From Pararhizobium sp. (GTDB lineage: Bacteria; Pseudomonadota; Alphaproteobacteria; Rhizobiales; Rhizobiaceae), in NCBI GenBank assembly GCA_030655075.1, contig JAURWE010000055.1, positions 1-64,000 on the forward strand: a stretch of DNA of 64,000 nt. Direction: 5' to 3'. The position numbers were made by a program, and so were the translations under genes. The notes beneath the pieces are model-generated. The model was given only the letters and a program-made list of their open reading frames with translations, did no database searches and was not told where the DNA came from. The stretch's first letter is position 1, and every line of letters begins with the position of its first letter. Positions 49,403 through 57,922 of the stretch are shown one piece after another.

Positions 49403-50434
49403 TTAAAAGGACAGTTGCACCTTCATCGACCGGCTGCGGTCTCCGGCTGCCTCGAAGGCAGCGACGGCGTCCTTGAGGTCGAAAATGCTGGTCAGAAGCT
49501 GTGTCACATCGACCCGGCGGCGGTTGATCAGATCGACAGCAAGGGCGAACTCCTCATGGAAGCGGAAGGTGCCGCGCATGTCGATTTCCTTGGAGACGAC
49601 GAGGTTCTGCGGGATGGAAACGTCGCCACCGAGACCGAGCTGCATGAGAATGCCGCGCGGTTTCAGCACCTCGAGCCCGCTGCGCACGGCGCGCTCATTG
49701 CCCGAAGCTTCGAACATCACGTCGAAATAGCCCTTGTTGGCGGAATAGGCCGAAAGCTTGTCGCCATCGGTGGCGACATTGATGGTGCGGTCGGCGCCGA
49801 TCTGCCGCGCCTTGTCCAGAACCGCATCCATGACATCGGTTGCGACGATTTCCTCAGCGCCATGGGCACGGGCGGCGAGAATGCAGAGCGCGCCGATTGG
49901 TCCGCAGCCGGTGACCAGAACACGTTTGCCCAGCAGCGAGCCTGCGCGGTTGACGGCATGCAGCGTGACGGCGAAGGGTTCGGCAAAGGCAGCCTCGTTG
50001 ATCGAGACGCCATCGGCGACCTTGTGGCACTGCCAGCTTTCGGCAACGAGGCGCTGGCGGAAGGCGCCCTGGATGTGCGGCATCGGCATGGCGCTGCCGT
50101 AAAAGCGCATGTTCAGGCACTGGTTCTGCAGGCCCTTGAGGCAATAGTCGCAGGCATTGCACGGGCGGCTGGGCGAGACGGCAACGCGGTCACCGACGGC
50201 AAGGCCGGAGACGCCAGCCCCCAGAACTTTGATCGTGCCGGCGATCTCGTGGCCGAGGATCATCGGCTCGCGCAGCCGGATGGCACCGAAACCGCCGTGA
50301 TTGTAGTAGTGCAGGTCGGAACCACAGATGCCGCCAGCCTCGATGGCGATTTCGACCTGGCCGGAACCGGCTGTGCCCGGATCGGTTTCCTCGATGCGCA
50401 GGTCTTTTGCTGCGTGAATGACGACGGATTTCAT
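49403..50434 (-). CDS. idnD: L-idonate 5-dehydrogenase-like zinc alcohol dehydrogenase
   Basis: Oxidises a sugar acid, by similarity L-idonate to 5-keto-D-gluconate. The 343-aa protein has catalytic zinc ligands in GGICGSDLHYYNHGG and ILGHEIAG, structural zinc cysteines in CNACDYCLKGLQNQC, and a Rossmann motif VTGCGPIGALC. It is the second gene of a leftward pair with the D-2-hydroxyacid dehydrogenase (15 nt gap) and is convergent with the LacI-type regulator. Confidence 0.85.
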   Translation of the reverse strand: MKSVVIHAAKDLRIEETDPGTAGSGQVEIAIEAGGICGSDLHYYNHGGFGAIRLREPMILGHEIAGTIKVLGAGVSGLAVGDRVAVSPSRPCNACDYCLKGLQNQCLNMRFYGSAMPMPHIQGAFRQRLVAESWQCHKVADGVSINEAAFAEPFAVTLHAVNRAGSLLGKRVLVTGCGPIGALCILAARAHGAEEIVATDVMDAVLDKARQIGADRTINVATDGDKLSAYSANKGYFDVMFEASGNERAVRSGLEVLKPRGILMQLGLGGDVSIPQNLVVSKEIDMRGTFRFHEEFALAVDLINRRRVDVTQLLTSIFDLKDAVAAFEAAGDRSRSMKVQLSF

Positions 50435-50449
50435 GGGTAGTCCTTCCCT

Positions 50450-51391
50450 TCAGGCAACCGGCGTCAACAGCGGCGCACCGGCAAAGTGGGCGGCGAGATT
50501 GTCGCGCACCAGCTTGCCCATGGCCTGCCTCGTTTCAACTGTGCCGCTGCCATGGTGGGGCTGAAGCACGGTGTTGCGCAAGGCGGCAAATGTTGGGTCG
50601 ATCCTCGGCTCGTTCAAAAACACGTCCAAACCGGCGCCGCGAATTTTTTTCTGCTCCAGCGCCTCAAGCAAAGCCGCCTCATCCACGGTCGTTCCGCGCG
50701 AAATGTTGACGAGAATGCCATCCGGCCCCAGCGCCTCGATCACCTCGCGGCTGACGATGCCGCGCGTGTCCTCGCCACCGGCGAGCGTGATCACCAGAAA
50801 ATCGGACTGGCGCGCCAGTGCGACAGGATCGCCGACAAAGGTATAGGGCAGATCCGGCTTCGGCGACCGGGTGAAATAGGAGATGGCACAATCGAAGCCG
50901 GCCGCCCGCCTGGCGAAGGCAGCACCTATGCGGCCCATGCCGACGATGCCGACACGTTTGCCGCAGACACGCGTGGTCAGTTGCATATTGGCGCCTGCCC
51001 AACTGCCATCGCGGACATAGACATCACCTGACAGCAGCTGGCGGGCGGCGGCCAGCATCAGCGCCATGCCGAGATCGGCGACGTCGTCGGTCAGCACATC
51101 GGGCGTGTTGGTGACGCGGATGGCATTGTTGCGGGCAAAGCCCAGATTGATGGCATCGGTGCCGACACCGTAGCAGCTGACGATTTCCAGCTTCGGCAGC
51201 GTTTGCATCAGATCAGCGGAGGCGCCAAGCTCGGCACGGGTGGCAATGGCGCGGATGCGATCGGCGTGCTCAGCGATGAATGCGTCCTTGTCTTCGGCCA
51301 GCCAGAGCTTATGGATCGTGTAGCGTGTTTCCAGATCCTCCATATCCCATTGGGGATACGGTCCGATCATCAGGACCTCTGGTTTGGACAT
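50450..51391 (-). CDS. D-isomer-specific 2-hydroxyacid dehydrogenase
   Basis: NAD(P)-dependent reductase, in this context probably a 2-ketogluconate or hydroxypyruvate-type reductase. The 313-aa protein has the GxGxxG motif VGIVGMGRIGAAFARRA and catalytic Arg (LVNISRGTTVDEAALL), Glu (LNEPRIDP) and His (LQPHHGSGT). I start it at ATG 51391, preceded by GGGAGG. The upstream gap holds a perfect LacI-type operator. Confidence 0.9.
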   Translation of the reverse strand: MSKPEVLMIGPYPQWDMEDLETRYTIHKLWLAEDKDAFIAEHADRIRAIATRAELGASADLMQTLPKLEIVSCYGVGTDAINLGFARNNAIRVTNTPDVLTDDVADLGMALMLAAARQLLSGDVYVRDGSWAGANMQLTTRVCGKRVGIVGMGRIGAAFARRAAGFDCAISYFTRSPKPDLPYTFVGDPVALARQSDFLVITLAGGEDTRGIVSREVIEALGPDGILVNISRGTTVDEAALLEALEQKKIRGAGLDVFLNEPRIDPTFAALRNTVLQPHHGSGTVETRQAMGKLVRDNLAAHFAGAPLLTPVA

Positions 51392-51423
51392 GGTTTTTCC
51401 TCCCAATTTTCTTGCTTGACTTG

Positions 51424-51443
51424 ATATGTTATCGATAACATAT
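51424..51443. promoter_or_regulatory. LacI-family operator, copy 2 (perfect palindrome)
   Basis: ATATGTTATCGATAACATAT is a perfect 20-bp palindrome in the 130-bp divergent promoter region between the D-2-hydroxyacid dehydrogenase and the SDR gene. It is placed to control both directions. Confidence 0.9.
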
Positions 51444-51521
51444 GTGTCAATAGAGGCGGCTCCCTGTAAACAGGAGGCCGGACCGGAGAACGATCCGGAT
51501 AGGCTGGGAGGCTTTCATAGC

Positions 51522-52289
51522 ATGGGATTTCCACTGTTCGATCTGAGCGGACGCCGGGCACTCGTGACCGGTTCGAGCCAGGGCATCGGCTACGCGCTGG
51601 CTGAAGGGCTGGCCGCGCATGGGGCCGAAGTCATTCTCAACGGCCGGTCGCCGGACAAGGTCGAGGCTGCCGTCGACACGCTGCGCAAGGCCGGTCACAA
51701 GGTCCATGCCGCCGTCTTCGACGTGACCAACAAGGATTCGGTTGTCGACGGCGTCGGCAAGGTCGAGGCCGAGATCGGCGCCATCGACATCTTGATCAAC
51801 AATGCCGGCATGCAGTTTCGCACGCCGCTGGAAGACTTTCCGGCCGACAAGTGGGAGCTGCTGCTCTCGACCAATATTTCCAGCGTCTTTTATGTTGGCC
51901 AGTCTGTCGCCCGGCACATGATCGCGCGCGGAGAAGGCAAGATCATCAACATCGCTTCGGTGCAGAGCGAGATGGCGCGGCCAGGCATCGCGCCCTACAC
52001 GGCGACCAAGGGTGCCGTGCGCAATCTGACGCGCGGCATGTGCGCCGACTGGGCCAAACACGGGCTACAGATCAACGCCATCGCGCCCGGCTATTTCAAG
52101 ACGCCCCTCAACCAGGCGCTGGTCGATAGCGCCGAGTTTTCCGGCTGGCTGGAAAAGCGCACGCCGGCCGGCCGTTGGGGCAATGTCGATGAACTCGTCG
52201 GCTCGGCGGTGTTTCTTGCCGGCAAGGCATCCTCTTTCGTGAACGGACACACGCTCTATGTCGACGGCGGCATTACAACCTGCCTTTAA
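51522..52289 (+). CDS. Gluconate 5-dehydrogenase-like SDR
   Basis: Short-chain dehydrogenase expected to reduce 5-ketogluconate to gluconate. The 255-aa protein has ALVTGSSQGIGYALAEGLA, LINNAGMQF, catalytic Ser in NIASVQSEM and YTATKGAV (YxxxK), and ends VDGGITTCL. The ATG at 51522 has GGGAGG upstream and the family N-terminus GFPLFDLSGRRALVTG; the frame is open further upstream, across the operator. It overlaps gluconokinase by 32 nt. Confidence 0.9.
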   Translation: MGFPLFDLSGRRALVTGSSQGIGYALAEGLAAHGAEVILNGRSPDKVEAAVDTLRKAGHKVHAAVFDVTNKDSVVDGVGKVEAEIGAIDILINNAGMQFRTPLEDFPADKWELLLSTNISSVFYVGQSVARHMIARGEGKIINIASVQSEMARPGIAPYTATKGAVRNLTRGMCADWAKHGLQINAIAPGYFKTPLNQALVDSAEFSGWLEKRTPAGRWGNVDELVGSAVFLAGKASSFVNGHTLYVDGGITTCL

Positions 52290-52800
52290 AGGCCCCATCG
52301 TCGTCATGGGTGTCAGCGGCTGCGGCAAGTCCTCCGTCGGCGAGAGGCTGGCTGAGCATCTCGGCCTACCCTACGTCGAGGGCGACAGCCTGCATCCGGC
52401 GGCGAACATCGAGAAAATGTCGAAGGGCATTCCGCTTGATGACGCGGACCGCTGGCCGTGGCTCGATATCATCGGGCAGCGCCTTGCCGCTGCCGGTCCG
52501 GCAGGCACCGTGATCTCTTGCTCGGCGCTGAAACGCACCTATCGCGACCGGTTGCGGCAGGCGGCGGGCAGGCCGCTCGCCTTCGTCTTTCTCAAGGGGT
52601 CGCGGGAAATCCTGCTGGCGCGGATGACCGCGCGGCCCGGCCATTTCTTCAAGGCGCCGCTGCTCGACAGCCAGCTGGCGACGCTTGAAAGCCCCGAGGG
52701 TGAGGACAGGGTCGTTACCGTCGATATCGCGCCATCGCCCGACAGCATCACCGAAACCGCCCTTGAAGGGCTTGCCGCCCTATCCGGAGTTCAGCCATGA
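52258..52800 (+). CDS. gntK: Gluconokinase
   Basis: Phosphorylates D-gluconate to 6-phosphogluconate, feeding the Entner-Doudoroff or pentose phosphate routes. The 180-aa protein has the P-loop VVMGVSGCGKSSVGERLAEH, the substrate segment EGDSLHPAANIEKMSKGIPL, and VISCSALKRTYRDRLR. Its start overlaps the SDR gene by 32 nt; an internal ATG at 52306 would remove part of the P-loop, so the upstream start is preferred. Confidence 0.93.
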   Translation: MSTAALQPAFKGPIVVMGVSGCGKSSVGERLAEHLGLPYVEGDSLHPAANIEKMSKGIPLDDADRWPWLDIIGQRLAAAGPAGTVISCSALKRTYRDRLRQAAGRPLAFVFLKGSREILLARMTARPGHFFKAPLLDSQLATLESPEGEDRVVTVDIAPSPDSITETALEGLAALSGVQP

Positions 52801-53690
52801 CCGATCAAAAAGCCTGCAAGGTTGCCGTCATCGGCGCGGGCATCATGGGCTCGGCGATAACCACGCGGCTGATCGAGACCGGACAGCAGGTAACCGTGTT
52901 CGATCTCGATACGGCCAAGGTAGAGGCGCTGACCGACAAGGGAGCGCTTGCGGCGGCATCGGTTGCCGAGGCCACACGGGTCAGCGACTTCGTCATCCTC
53001 AGCCTCAACCATGCCGATATTGTCCGGGCCGTCGTCTTCGGCACTGAGGGTGTCAGCACCGGGGCGGATGAGAGCAAGATCCTGATCGACATGTCGTCGA
53101 TCGACCCGGCCGATACCAAGGACATGGCAGCCAGGCTTGCGCGCGAGACCGGCATGAAATGGGTCGATTGCCCGCTCTCGGGCGGCGCACCCGGTGCGCT
53201 TGGCGGGCGGCTGACGATCATGGCTGGCGGCGAGGAGGCGGACTTTGAGCGGGCCCGCACCGTCATGCAGCATCTCGCCCGCAACTACACGTTGATAGGC
53301 GGCAGCGGCGCCGGGCAGACGACGAAGCTGATCAACCAGCTGTTCTGCGCAGTGATCTTTCAGGCAGTGGCAGAGGCGACGAAACTGGCAGAGGCCGGTG
53401 GCGTCGATGCGGATGCGATCCCGGCGGCGCTTGCCGGTGGCCGGGCCGATTCCAGCATCCTGCAGGAATTCATGGGCAAGTTCGCCGCCCGCGACTACAC
53501 GCCGACCGGCCGGATCGACAACATGCTGAAGGACCTGGATTCGCTGCAGGCCTTTGCGCTCAAAACCAAGACGCCGCTGCCGATGACCGGACAGGTGGTG
53601 GAGATCCACCGCCTGCTCTGCGCAGCCGGTCTCGGCCCGCGCGATTCCGCAGAGATGATGCGCCTGCTTGATGGCACGTTCTCCTCATAA
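52797..53690 (+). CDS. NAD(P)-dependent beta-hydroxyacid dehydrogenase
   Basis: Member of the 3-hydroxyisobutyrate/tartronate semialdehyde reductase family. The 297-aa protein has the cofactor motif VAVIGAGIMGSAITTRL, the substrate motif CPLSGGAPGALGGRLTIMAG, and the catalytic Lys in GAGQTTKLINQ. The substrate is unknown; the context suggests a sugar acid or its breakdown product. It overlaps gntK by 4 nt. Confidence 0.88.
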   Translation: MTDQKACKVAVIGAGIMGSAITTRLIETGQQVTVFDLDTAKVEALTDKGALAAASVAEATRVSDFVILSLNHADIVRAVVFGTEGVSTGADESKILIDMSSIDPADTKDMAARLARETGMKWVDCPLSGGAPGALGGRLTIMAGGEEADFERARTVMQHLARNYTLIGGSGAGQTTKLINQLFCAVIFQAVAEATKLAEAGGVDADAIPAALAGGRADSSILQEFMGKFAARDYTPTGRIDNMLKDLDSLQAFALKTKTPLPMTGQVVEIHRLLCAAGLGPRDSAEMMRLLDGTFSS

Positions 53691-53728
53691 ATTTTGACGG
53701 GATGCACTTCGGTCCTTGACTATCGCGA

Positions 53729-53746
53729 TATGTTATCGATAACATA
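53729..53746. promoter_or_regulatory. LacI-family operator, copy 3 (perfect palindrome)
   Basis: TATGTTATCGATAACATA, a perfect 18-bp palindrome with the same core as copy 2, lies 30 bp upstream of the ABC ATPase gene, in an 86-bp gap after the beta-hydroxyacid dehydrogenase. It ties the importer to the LacI regulon. Confidence 0.9.
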
Positions 53747-53776
53747 AACCCTATCGAGGCTTTGGGAGGAGCAGAG

Positions 53777-55273
53777 ATGGACAATCGCAATCTCATCGAG
53801 TTCCAGAACATCACCAAGGTTTTTGGTGGTACGCGGGCACTTGAGAATGTGTCCATCAATCTGCGTCCCGGCGAAATCCTCGCCCTTCTCGGCGAAAACG
53901 GCGCCGGAAAGTCGACCCTGATCAAGACACTCGCCGGCATCTATCGGCCGGACGGCGGCCAGATCCTGTTTCGTGGCGAGCCGTACAGCCATCGCCCGCC
54001 CAAGCCCAACACTCGCCAGCCGGTCGCCTTCATCCATCAGGACCTGGGCCTGATCGAATGGATGACCGTCGGCGAGAATGTCGGGCTGGCGCAGGGTTTT
54101 TCGATGTCCTCGCGGCTGATCGACTGGCGGCGGACCGACGACCGGGCCCGCGAGGCCCTGCACCTCGTCGGCTGCGATTTCGACCCGAGCACCCGCGTAC
54201 AAGACCTGACCCGCACGGAAAAATCCCTTGTCGCCATTGCCCGGGCGCTGGCTGTCGAAGCCGACGTGCTGGTGCTGGACGAGCCGACAGCCAGTCTTCC
54301 GGCCGACGAGGTCGAGCGGCTGTTCAACGCGCTCCGGCCGCTGAAAGAGCGCAGTGTCGGCATGATCTATGTGTCGCACCGGCTGGACGAGATTTTCCGC
54401 ATCGCGGACCGGGTGGCGGTGCTGCGCGACGGCAAGCTGGTCGGCCAGCAGCCGGTGAACGAAACCAGACCTGACGACCTGATCGAGATGATCGTCGGCC
54501 GCCCGGCCAACCAGCTCTTCGTCAAGGCGCGCTGCACGCCCGGCAAACCCGTGCTCGAAGCCAAGAACCTCACCTGCGCCGGAACAGGCCCTGTTTCCTT
54601 CGACATTCGCCAGAACGAGCTGCTCGGCCTTGTCGGCCTGCGTGGCGCCGGTCAGGAACTGATCGGCCGCGCGCTGTTCGGTTGCGAGGCCTTTGGCGGC
54701 ACCCTTCACCTCAACGGCGAAACGCCCGACCTTTCCAGCCCCGTGGCGGCGATGAAATCCGGCATTGGATTGATTGCCCGCGACCGGACGGAAGAATCCG
54801 TCGCCATGTCGCTGTCGCTGCGCGAAAACACCTTCATCAACCCCGGCGCCTCCGGCCGTGGCCTGTTCTCGTTTCTATCGCCGGCCAGCGAGGCCGAGAA
54901 GGCGCGCAAGATCGGCGAGACGGTCGGTCTTCGCCCGAACGACCAGAGCCTGCCGATCGAGGCGCTATCGGGCGGCAACCAGCAGAAGGTGGTCGTCGGC
55001 CGCTGGCTGGTGACCGGGCGCAAGCTGCTGGTCGCCGAAGATCCGACGGCGGGCGTCGATGTCGGCGCCAAGGCGGAGATCTACAAGCTGATCGCCCGGG
55101 CGCTGGAGGCCGGCCTCGCCGTCGTCGTCGTCTCGACCGATTTCGAGGAAATTGCCCATATCTGCCACCGCGCACTGGTGTTTTCACGCGGCCGCATCGT
55201 CGCCGAGCTAGAAGGCGACGCCCTGACAACATCCGCCGTCATTTCCGCCGCTTCGGCCTCGGAAGCAGCCTGA
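53777..55273 (+). CDS. Sugar ABC transporter ATP-binding protein
   Basis: Fused double ATPase of a carbohydrate importer, 498 aa. Domain 1: Walker A LLGENGAGKSTLIKTLAG, Walker B VLVLDEPTASLP, but signature degenerate (LTRTEKSLVAIARAL). Domain 2: signature LSGGNQQKVVVGRW, Walker B unusual (LLVAEDPTAGVD, Glu and Asp in swapped order). One composite site is therefore probably canonical and the other degenerate. I chose ATG 53777, with GGGAGGA 10 nt upstream. Confidence 0.93.
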   Translation: MDNRNLIEFQNITKVFGGTRALENVSINLRPGEILALLGENGAGKSTLIKTLAGIYRPDGGQILFRGEPYSHRPPKPNTRQPVAFIHQDLGLIEWMTVGENVGLAQGFSMSSRLIDWRRTDDRAREALHLVGCDFDPSTRVQDLTRTEKSLVAIARALAVEADVLVLDEPTASLPADEVERLFNALRPLKERSVGMIYVSHRLDEIFRIADRVAVLRDGKLVGQQPVNETRPDDLIEMIVGRPANQLFVKARCTPGKPVLEAKNLTCAGTGPVSFDIRQNELLGLVGLRGAGQELIGRALFGCEAFGGTLHLNGETPDLSSPVAAMKSGIGLIARDRTEESVAMSLSLRENTFINPGASGRGLFSFLSPASEAEKARKIGETVGLRPNDQSLPIEALSGGNQQKVVVGRWLVTGRKLLVAEDPTAGVDVGAKAEIYKLIARALEAGLAVVVVSTDFEEIAHICHRALVFSRGRIVAELEGDALTTSAVISAASASEAA

Positions 55274-55293
55274 AAGACCACGGGAGCAAAACC

Positions 55294-56358
55294 ATGCAAT
55301 CGATCGAATCCACCGCCCTGGAACCAACGCGCAGCGAACTTGCCGGGCTGACAACCGGCCAGAAGATCGCCCGCTATATCCCGGTCTACGGTCTGGTCAT
55401 CCTCACCGTTGGCCTGATCCTCTTGTTTTCGATCCTGCTGCCCAACACGTTTCCGACGCTGCTAAACCTGCGCTCGATCGTGTCGGACAAGGCGATCATC
55501 GCGCTTCTGTCGCTGGCAGCGATGATCCCGATGGCATCGGGCCGCATCGACCTCACGGTCGGGTATGGCATCGTGCTCTGGCACATTCTCGCCATCAGCC
55601 TGCAGACGATGTTCGGCGTGCCTTGGCCGATCGCCGTCATCATCGTGCTGGCACTTGGCGCCCTCACCGGTTTCCTCAACGGCCTTCTGGTCGAGGTCGC
55701 CCGCATCGACAGTTTCATCGCCACGCTCGGCACCGGCACCATTCTCTATGCGCTGGCGCTCTGGCACACGGGCGGGCGGCAGGTTGTCGGTATACTGCCG
55801 GATGGTTTTTATGCGCTGAACGGCACGATGATCTTCGGCCTGCCGATCACCGGCTTCTATGTCATCGCCATCGCACTGGCGCTCTGGGTGATCCTCGAAT
55901 ACCTGCCGATCGGCCGCTATGTCTACGCCATCGGCGCCAATCCGAAGGCGGCGGCACTGAACGGCATTCCGGTCCGCCGCTTCGTCATCGGCGCCTTCGT
56001 TTCGTCCGGCACGCTGGCCGCACTGGCCGGTGTGCTGCTCGCCTCGAAACTGCGCATCGGCCAGGCGAGCGTCGGGCTTGAGTATCTGCTGCCGGCGCTC
56101 GTTGGCGCCTTTCTCGGCTCCACCACGATCAAGCCCGGCCGGGTCAACGTCTGGGGCACGATGACCGGCGTCATCATCCTGGCCGTCGGCATTTCCGGTA
56201 TCCAGCAGTTCGGCGGCTCGTTCTTCGTCGAACCGCTGTTCAACGGCGTCACCCTGCTCGTCGCCATCGGCATTGCCGGTTACGCCCAGCGCAAGCGCGG
56301 TGCTGCGGGCAAGGCCGCCGTGCCCGGTCCGGCACCGGAAAAAACACAGAAAAACTAG
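55294..56358 (+). CDS. Sugar ABC transporter permease
   Basis: Sole permease of the importer, so it probably forms a homodimer. The 354-aa protein has about ten membrane segments and BPD_transp_2 motifs (ASGRIDLTVGYGIVLWHILA, GANPKAAALNGIPVRRF, LPALVGAFLGSTTIKPG). It starts 20 nt after the ATPase stop; a GGGAGC site precedes the ATG at 55294. Confidence 0.93.
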   Translation: MQSIESTALEPTRSELAGLTTGQKIARYIPVYGLVILTVGLILLFSILLPNTFPTLLNLRSIVSDKAIIALLSLAAMIPMASGRIDLTVGYGIVLWHILAISLQTMFGVPWPIAVIIVLALGALTGFLNGLLVEVARIDSFIATLGTGTILYALALWHTGGRQVVGILPDGFYALNGTMIFGLPITGFYVIAIALALWVILEYLPIGRYVYAIGANPKAAALNGIPVRRFVIGAFVSSGTLAALAGVLLASKLRIGQASVGLEYLLPALVGAFLGSTTIKPGRVNVWGTMTGVIILAVGISGIQQFGGSFFVEPLFNGVTLLVAIGIAGYAQRKRGAAGKAAVPGPAPEKTQKN

Positions 56359-56410
56359 AGGGAATTCGATGGTGGGAAACATCGCGCCATCTTCAACGGG
56401 AGGAAGAACC

Positions 56411-57511
56411 ATGCAACGCAGAACACTGATCCAGACCTCGGCCGCCATGCTGGCGCTGATGCTGGCGGGCCCGGTGATGGCCGACGCAATATCCGACGCA
56501 AAGGCCGTGGTCGATAAATATGCGAGCAAGGCCAGCACCTGGGATGGACCCAAGGCGAGCCCGAAGGCACAGGAAGGCAAGACGATCGTCGTGCTCGCCG
56601 CCGACCTGAAGAATGGCGGCATCCTCGGCGTGACGACCGGTGTCGAAGAGGCCGCCGCCGCCATCGGCTGGGAGGTCAAGGTGCTTGACGGTGCCGGTTC
56701 GATCGGCGGCCGCACGGCAGCCTTCGGCCAGGCGATCGCGCTGAAGCCGGCCGGCATCATCATCAATGGTTTCGACGCCATCGAGCAGGCGCCGGCACTT
56801 GCCGAAGCCAAGGCCGCCAACATTCCGCTGGTTGCCTGGCATGCAGGCCCCGTCATCGGTCCTGATGAAAAGACTGGTCTCTTTGCCAATGTCAGCACGG
56901 ACGCAATGGAAGTGTCCAAGGCTGCGGCCGACTGGGCCTTTGTCGATGCCAAGGGCAAGCCGGGCGTGGTGATCTTCACCGATTCGACCTACGCGATCGC
57001 AATCGCCAAGGCCGACAAGATGAAGGAAGAGATCGAGAAGCTCGGCGGCAAGGTGCTCGAATATGTCGATACGCCGATTGCCGAAACCTCGCAGCGCATG
57101 CCATCGCTGACCACATCGCTGCTTCAGCGCTACGGTGACGAGTGGACCCATTCGCTTGCGATCAACGACCTTTATTTCGACTTCATGGGTCCGTCGCTGG
57201 CCGCCGCCGGCAAGGGCGGCACCGATGCGCCGATCAACGTGGCAGCCGGAGACGGCTCGGAATCGGCCTACCAGCGCATTCGTGCCGGCCAGTTCCAGAA
57301 GGTGACGGTTGCCGAGCCGCTGAACCTGCAGGGCTGGCAGCTGGTCGATGAGCTGAACCGCGCCTTTGCCGGTGAAGCCTGGTCCGGCTACCTGTCGCCG
57401 CTGCATGTCGTGACGTCGGACAATGTCGAATTCGACGGGGGACCGAAGAACAGCTTCGACCCGGAAAACGGCTACCGCGACGAATACAAGAAGCTCTGGG
57501 GCAAGATGTAA
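56411..57511 (+). CDS. Sugar ABC transporter substrate-binding protein
   Basis: Periplasmic binding protein of the importer, 366 aa. The signal peptide is MQRRTLIQTSAAMLALMLAG, cleaved near VMADA; peripla_BP_4 features include TIVVLAADLKNGGILGVTTG and KPAGIIINGFDAIEQAPALA. The ATG at 56411 has GGGAGGAA upstream; ATG 56369 in the same frame is less likely. The substrate is probably a sugar acid, by regulon membership. A strong hairpin follows. Confidence 0.92.
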   Translation: MQRRTLIQTSAAMLALMLAGPVMADAISDAKAVVDKYASKASTWDGPKASPKAQEGKTIVVLAADLKNGGILGVTTGVEEAAAAIGWEVKVLDGAGSIGGRTAAFGQAIALKPAGIIINGFDAIEQAPALAEAKAANIPLVAWHAGPVIGPDEKTGLFANVSTDAMEVSKAAADWAFVDAKGKPGVVIFTDSTYAIAIAKADKMKEEIEKLGGKVLEYVDTPIAETSQRMPSLTTSLLQRYGDEWTHSLAINDLYFDFMGPSLAAAGKGGTDAPINVAAGDGSESAYQRIRAGQFQKVTVAEPLNLQGWQLVDELNRAFAGEAWSGYLSPLHVVTSDNVEFDGGPKNSFDPENGYRDEYKKLWGKM

Positions 57512-57521
57512 CCTCTGACAC

Positions 57522-57543
57522 GGGGCGCCGGAGATGGCGCCCC
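57522..57543 (+). terminator. Hairpin terminator after the sugar-binding protein gene
   Basis: GGGGCGCC (57522-57529), loop GGAGAT, GGCGCCCC (57536-57543): a perfect 8-bp stem, followed by ATATTCACGCTTC without a strong T-run. It lies 10 nt after the stop codon and may stop or attenuate transcription. Confidence 0.7.
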
Positions 57544-57583
57544 ATATTCACGCTTCACTTCCCCATCAGACGAAAGCACCGAC

Positions 57584-57916
57584 ATGATCATTCGTTACGC
57601 CCTCTTCGAGGGGCAAATCCACGCGGGCAAAGAAGACGCATTCCGCGCCTATGTGAAGGACAAGCTGGTGCCGCTCTGGACCCAGTTTCCCGGCGCTTCC
57701 GAGGTTCGGGTGCTCGACGGGACCGAGCGCGACGAGGGCGCCCCTGCCTTCGCCATGGCGCTTGCCATCCGCTACCCCGACATGGACACCTGCAACAGGG
57801 CGCTGCAGTCTCCCGTGCGGTCCGAAAGCCGGGCCGTGACGACGGGGCTGCTGGAGATGTTCACCGGCCGTGTCCACCATCACGTGTTCGAGGCGAACGA
57901 GTATCCGGTCGGCTGA
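57584..57916 (+). CDS. Small dimeric alpha-beta barrel protein (EthD/Dabb-like)
   Basis: A 110-aa ferredoxin-like protein beginning MIIRYALFEGQIHAGKEDAF, with the alternating pattern of dimeric alpha-beta barrel families. It starts 72 bp after the ABC operon and ends 6 bp from the end of the convergent DhaK-like kinase. Function unknown. Confidence 0.75.
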   Translation: MIIRYALFEGQIHAGKEDAFRAYVKDKLVPLWTQFPGASEVRVLDGTERDEGAPAFAMALAIRYPDMDTCNRALQSPVRSESRAVTTGLLEMFTGRVHHHVFEANEYPVG

Positions 57917-57922
57917 GCATCG

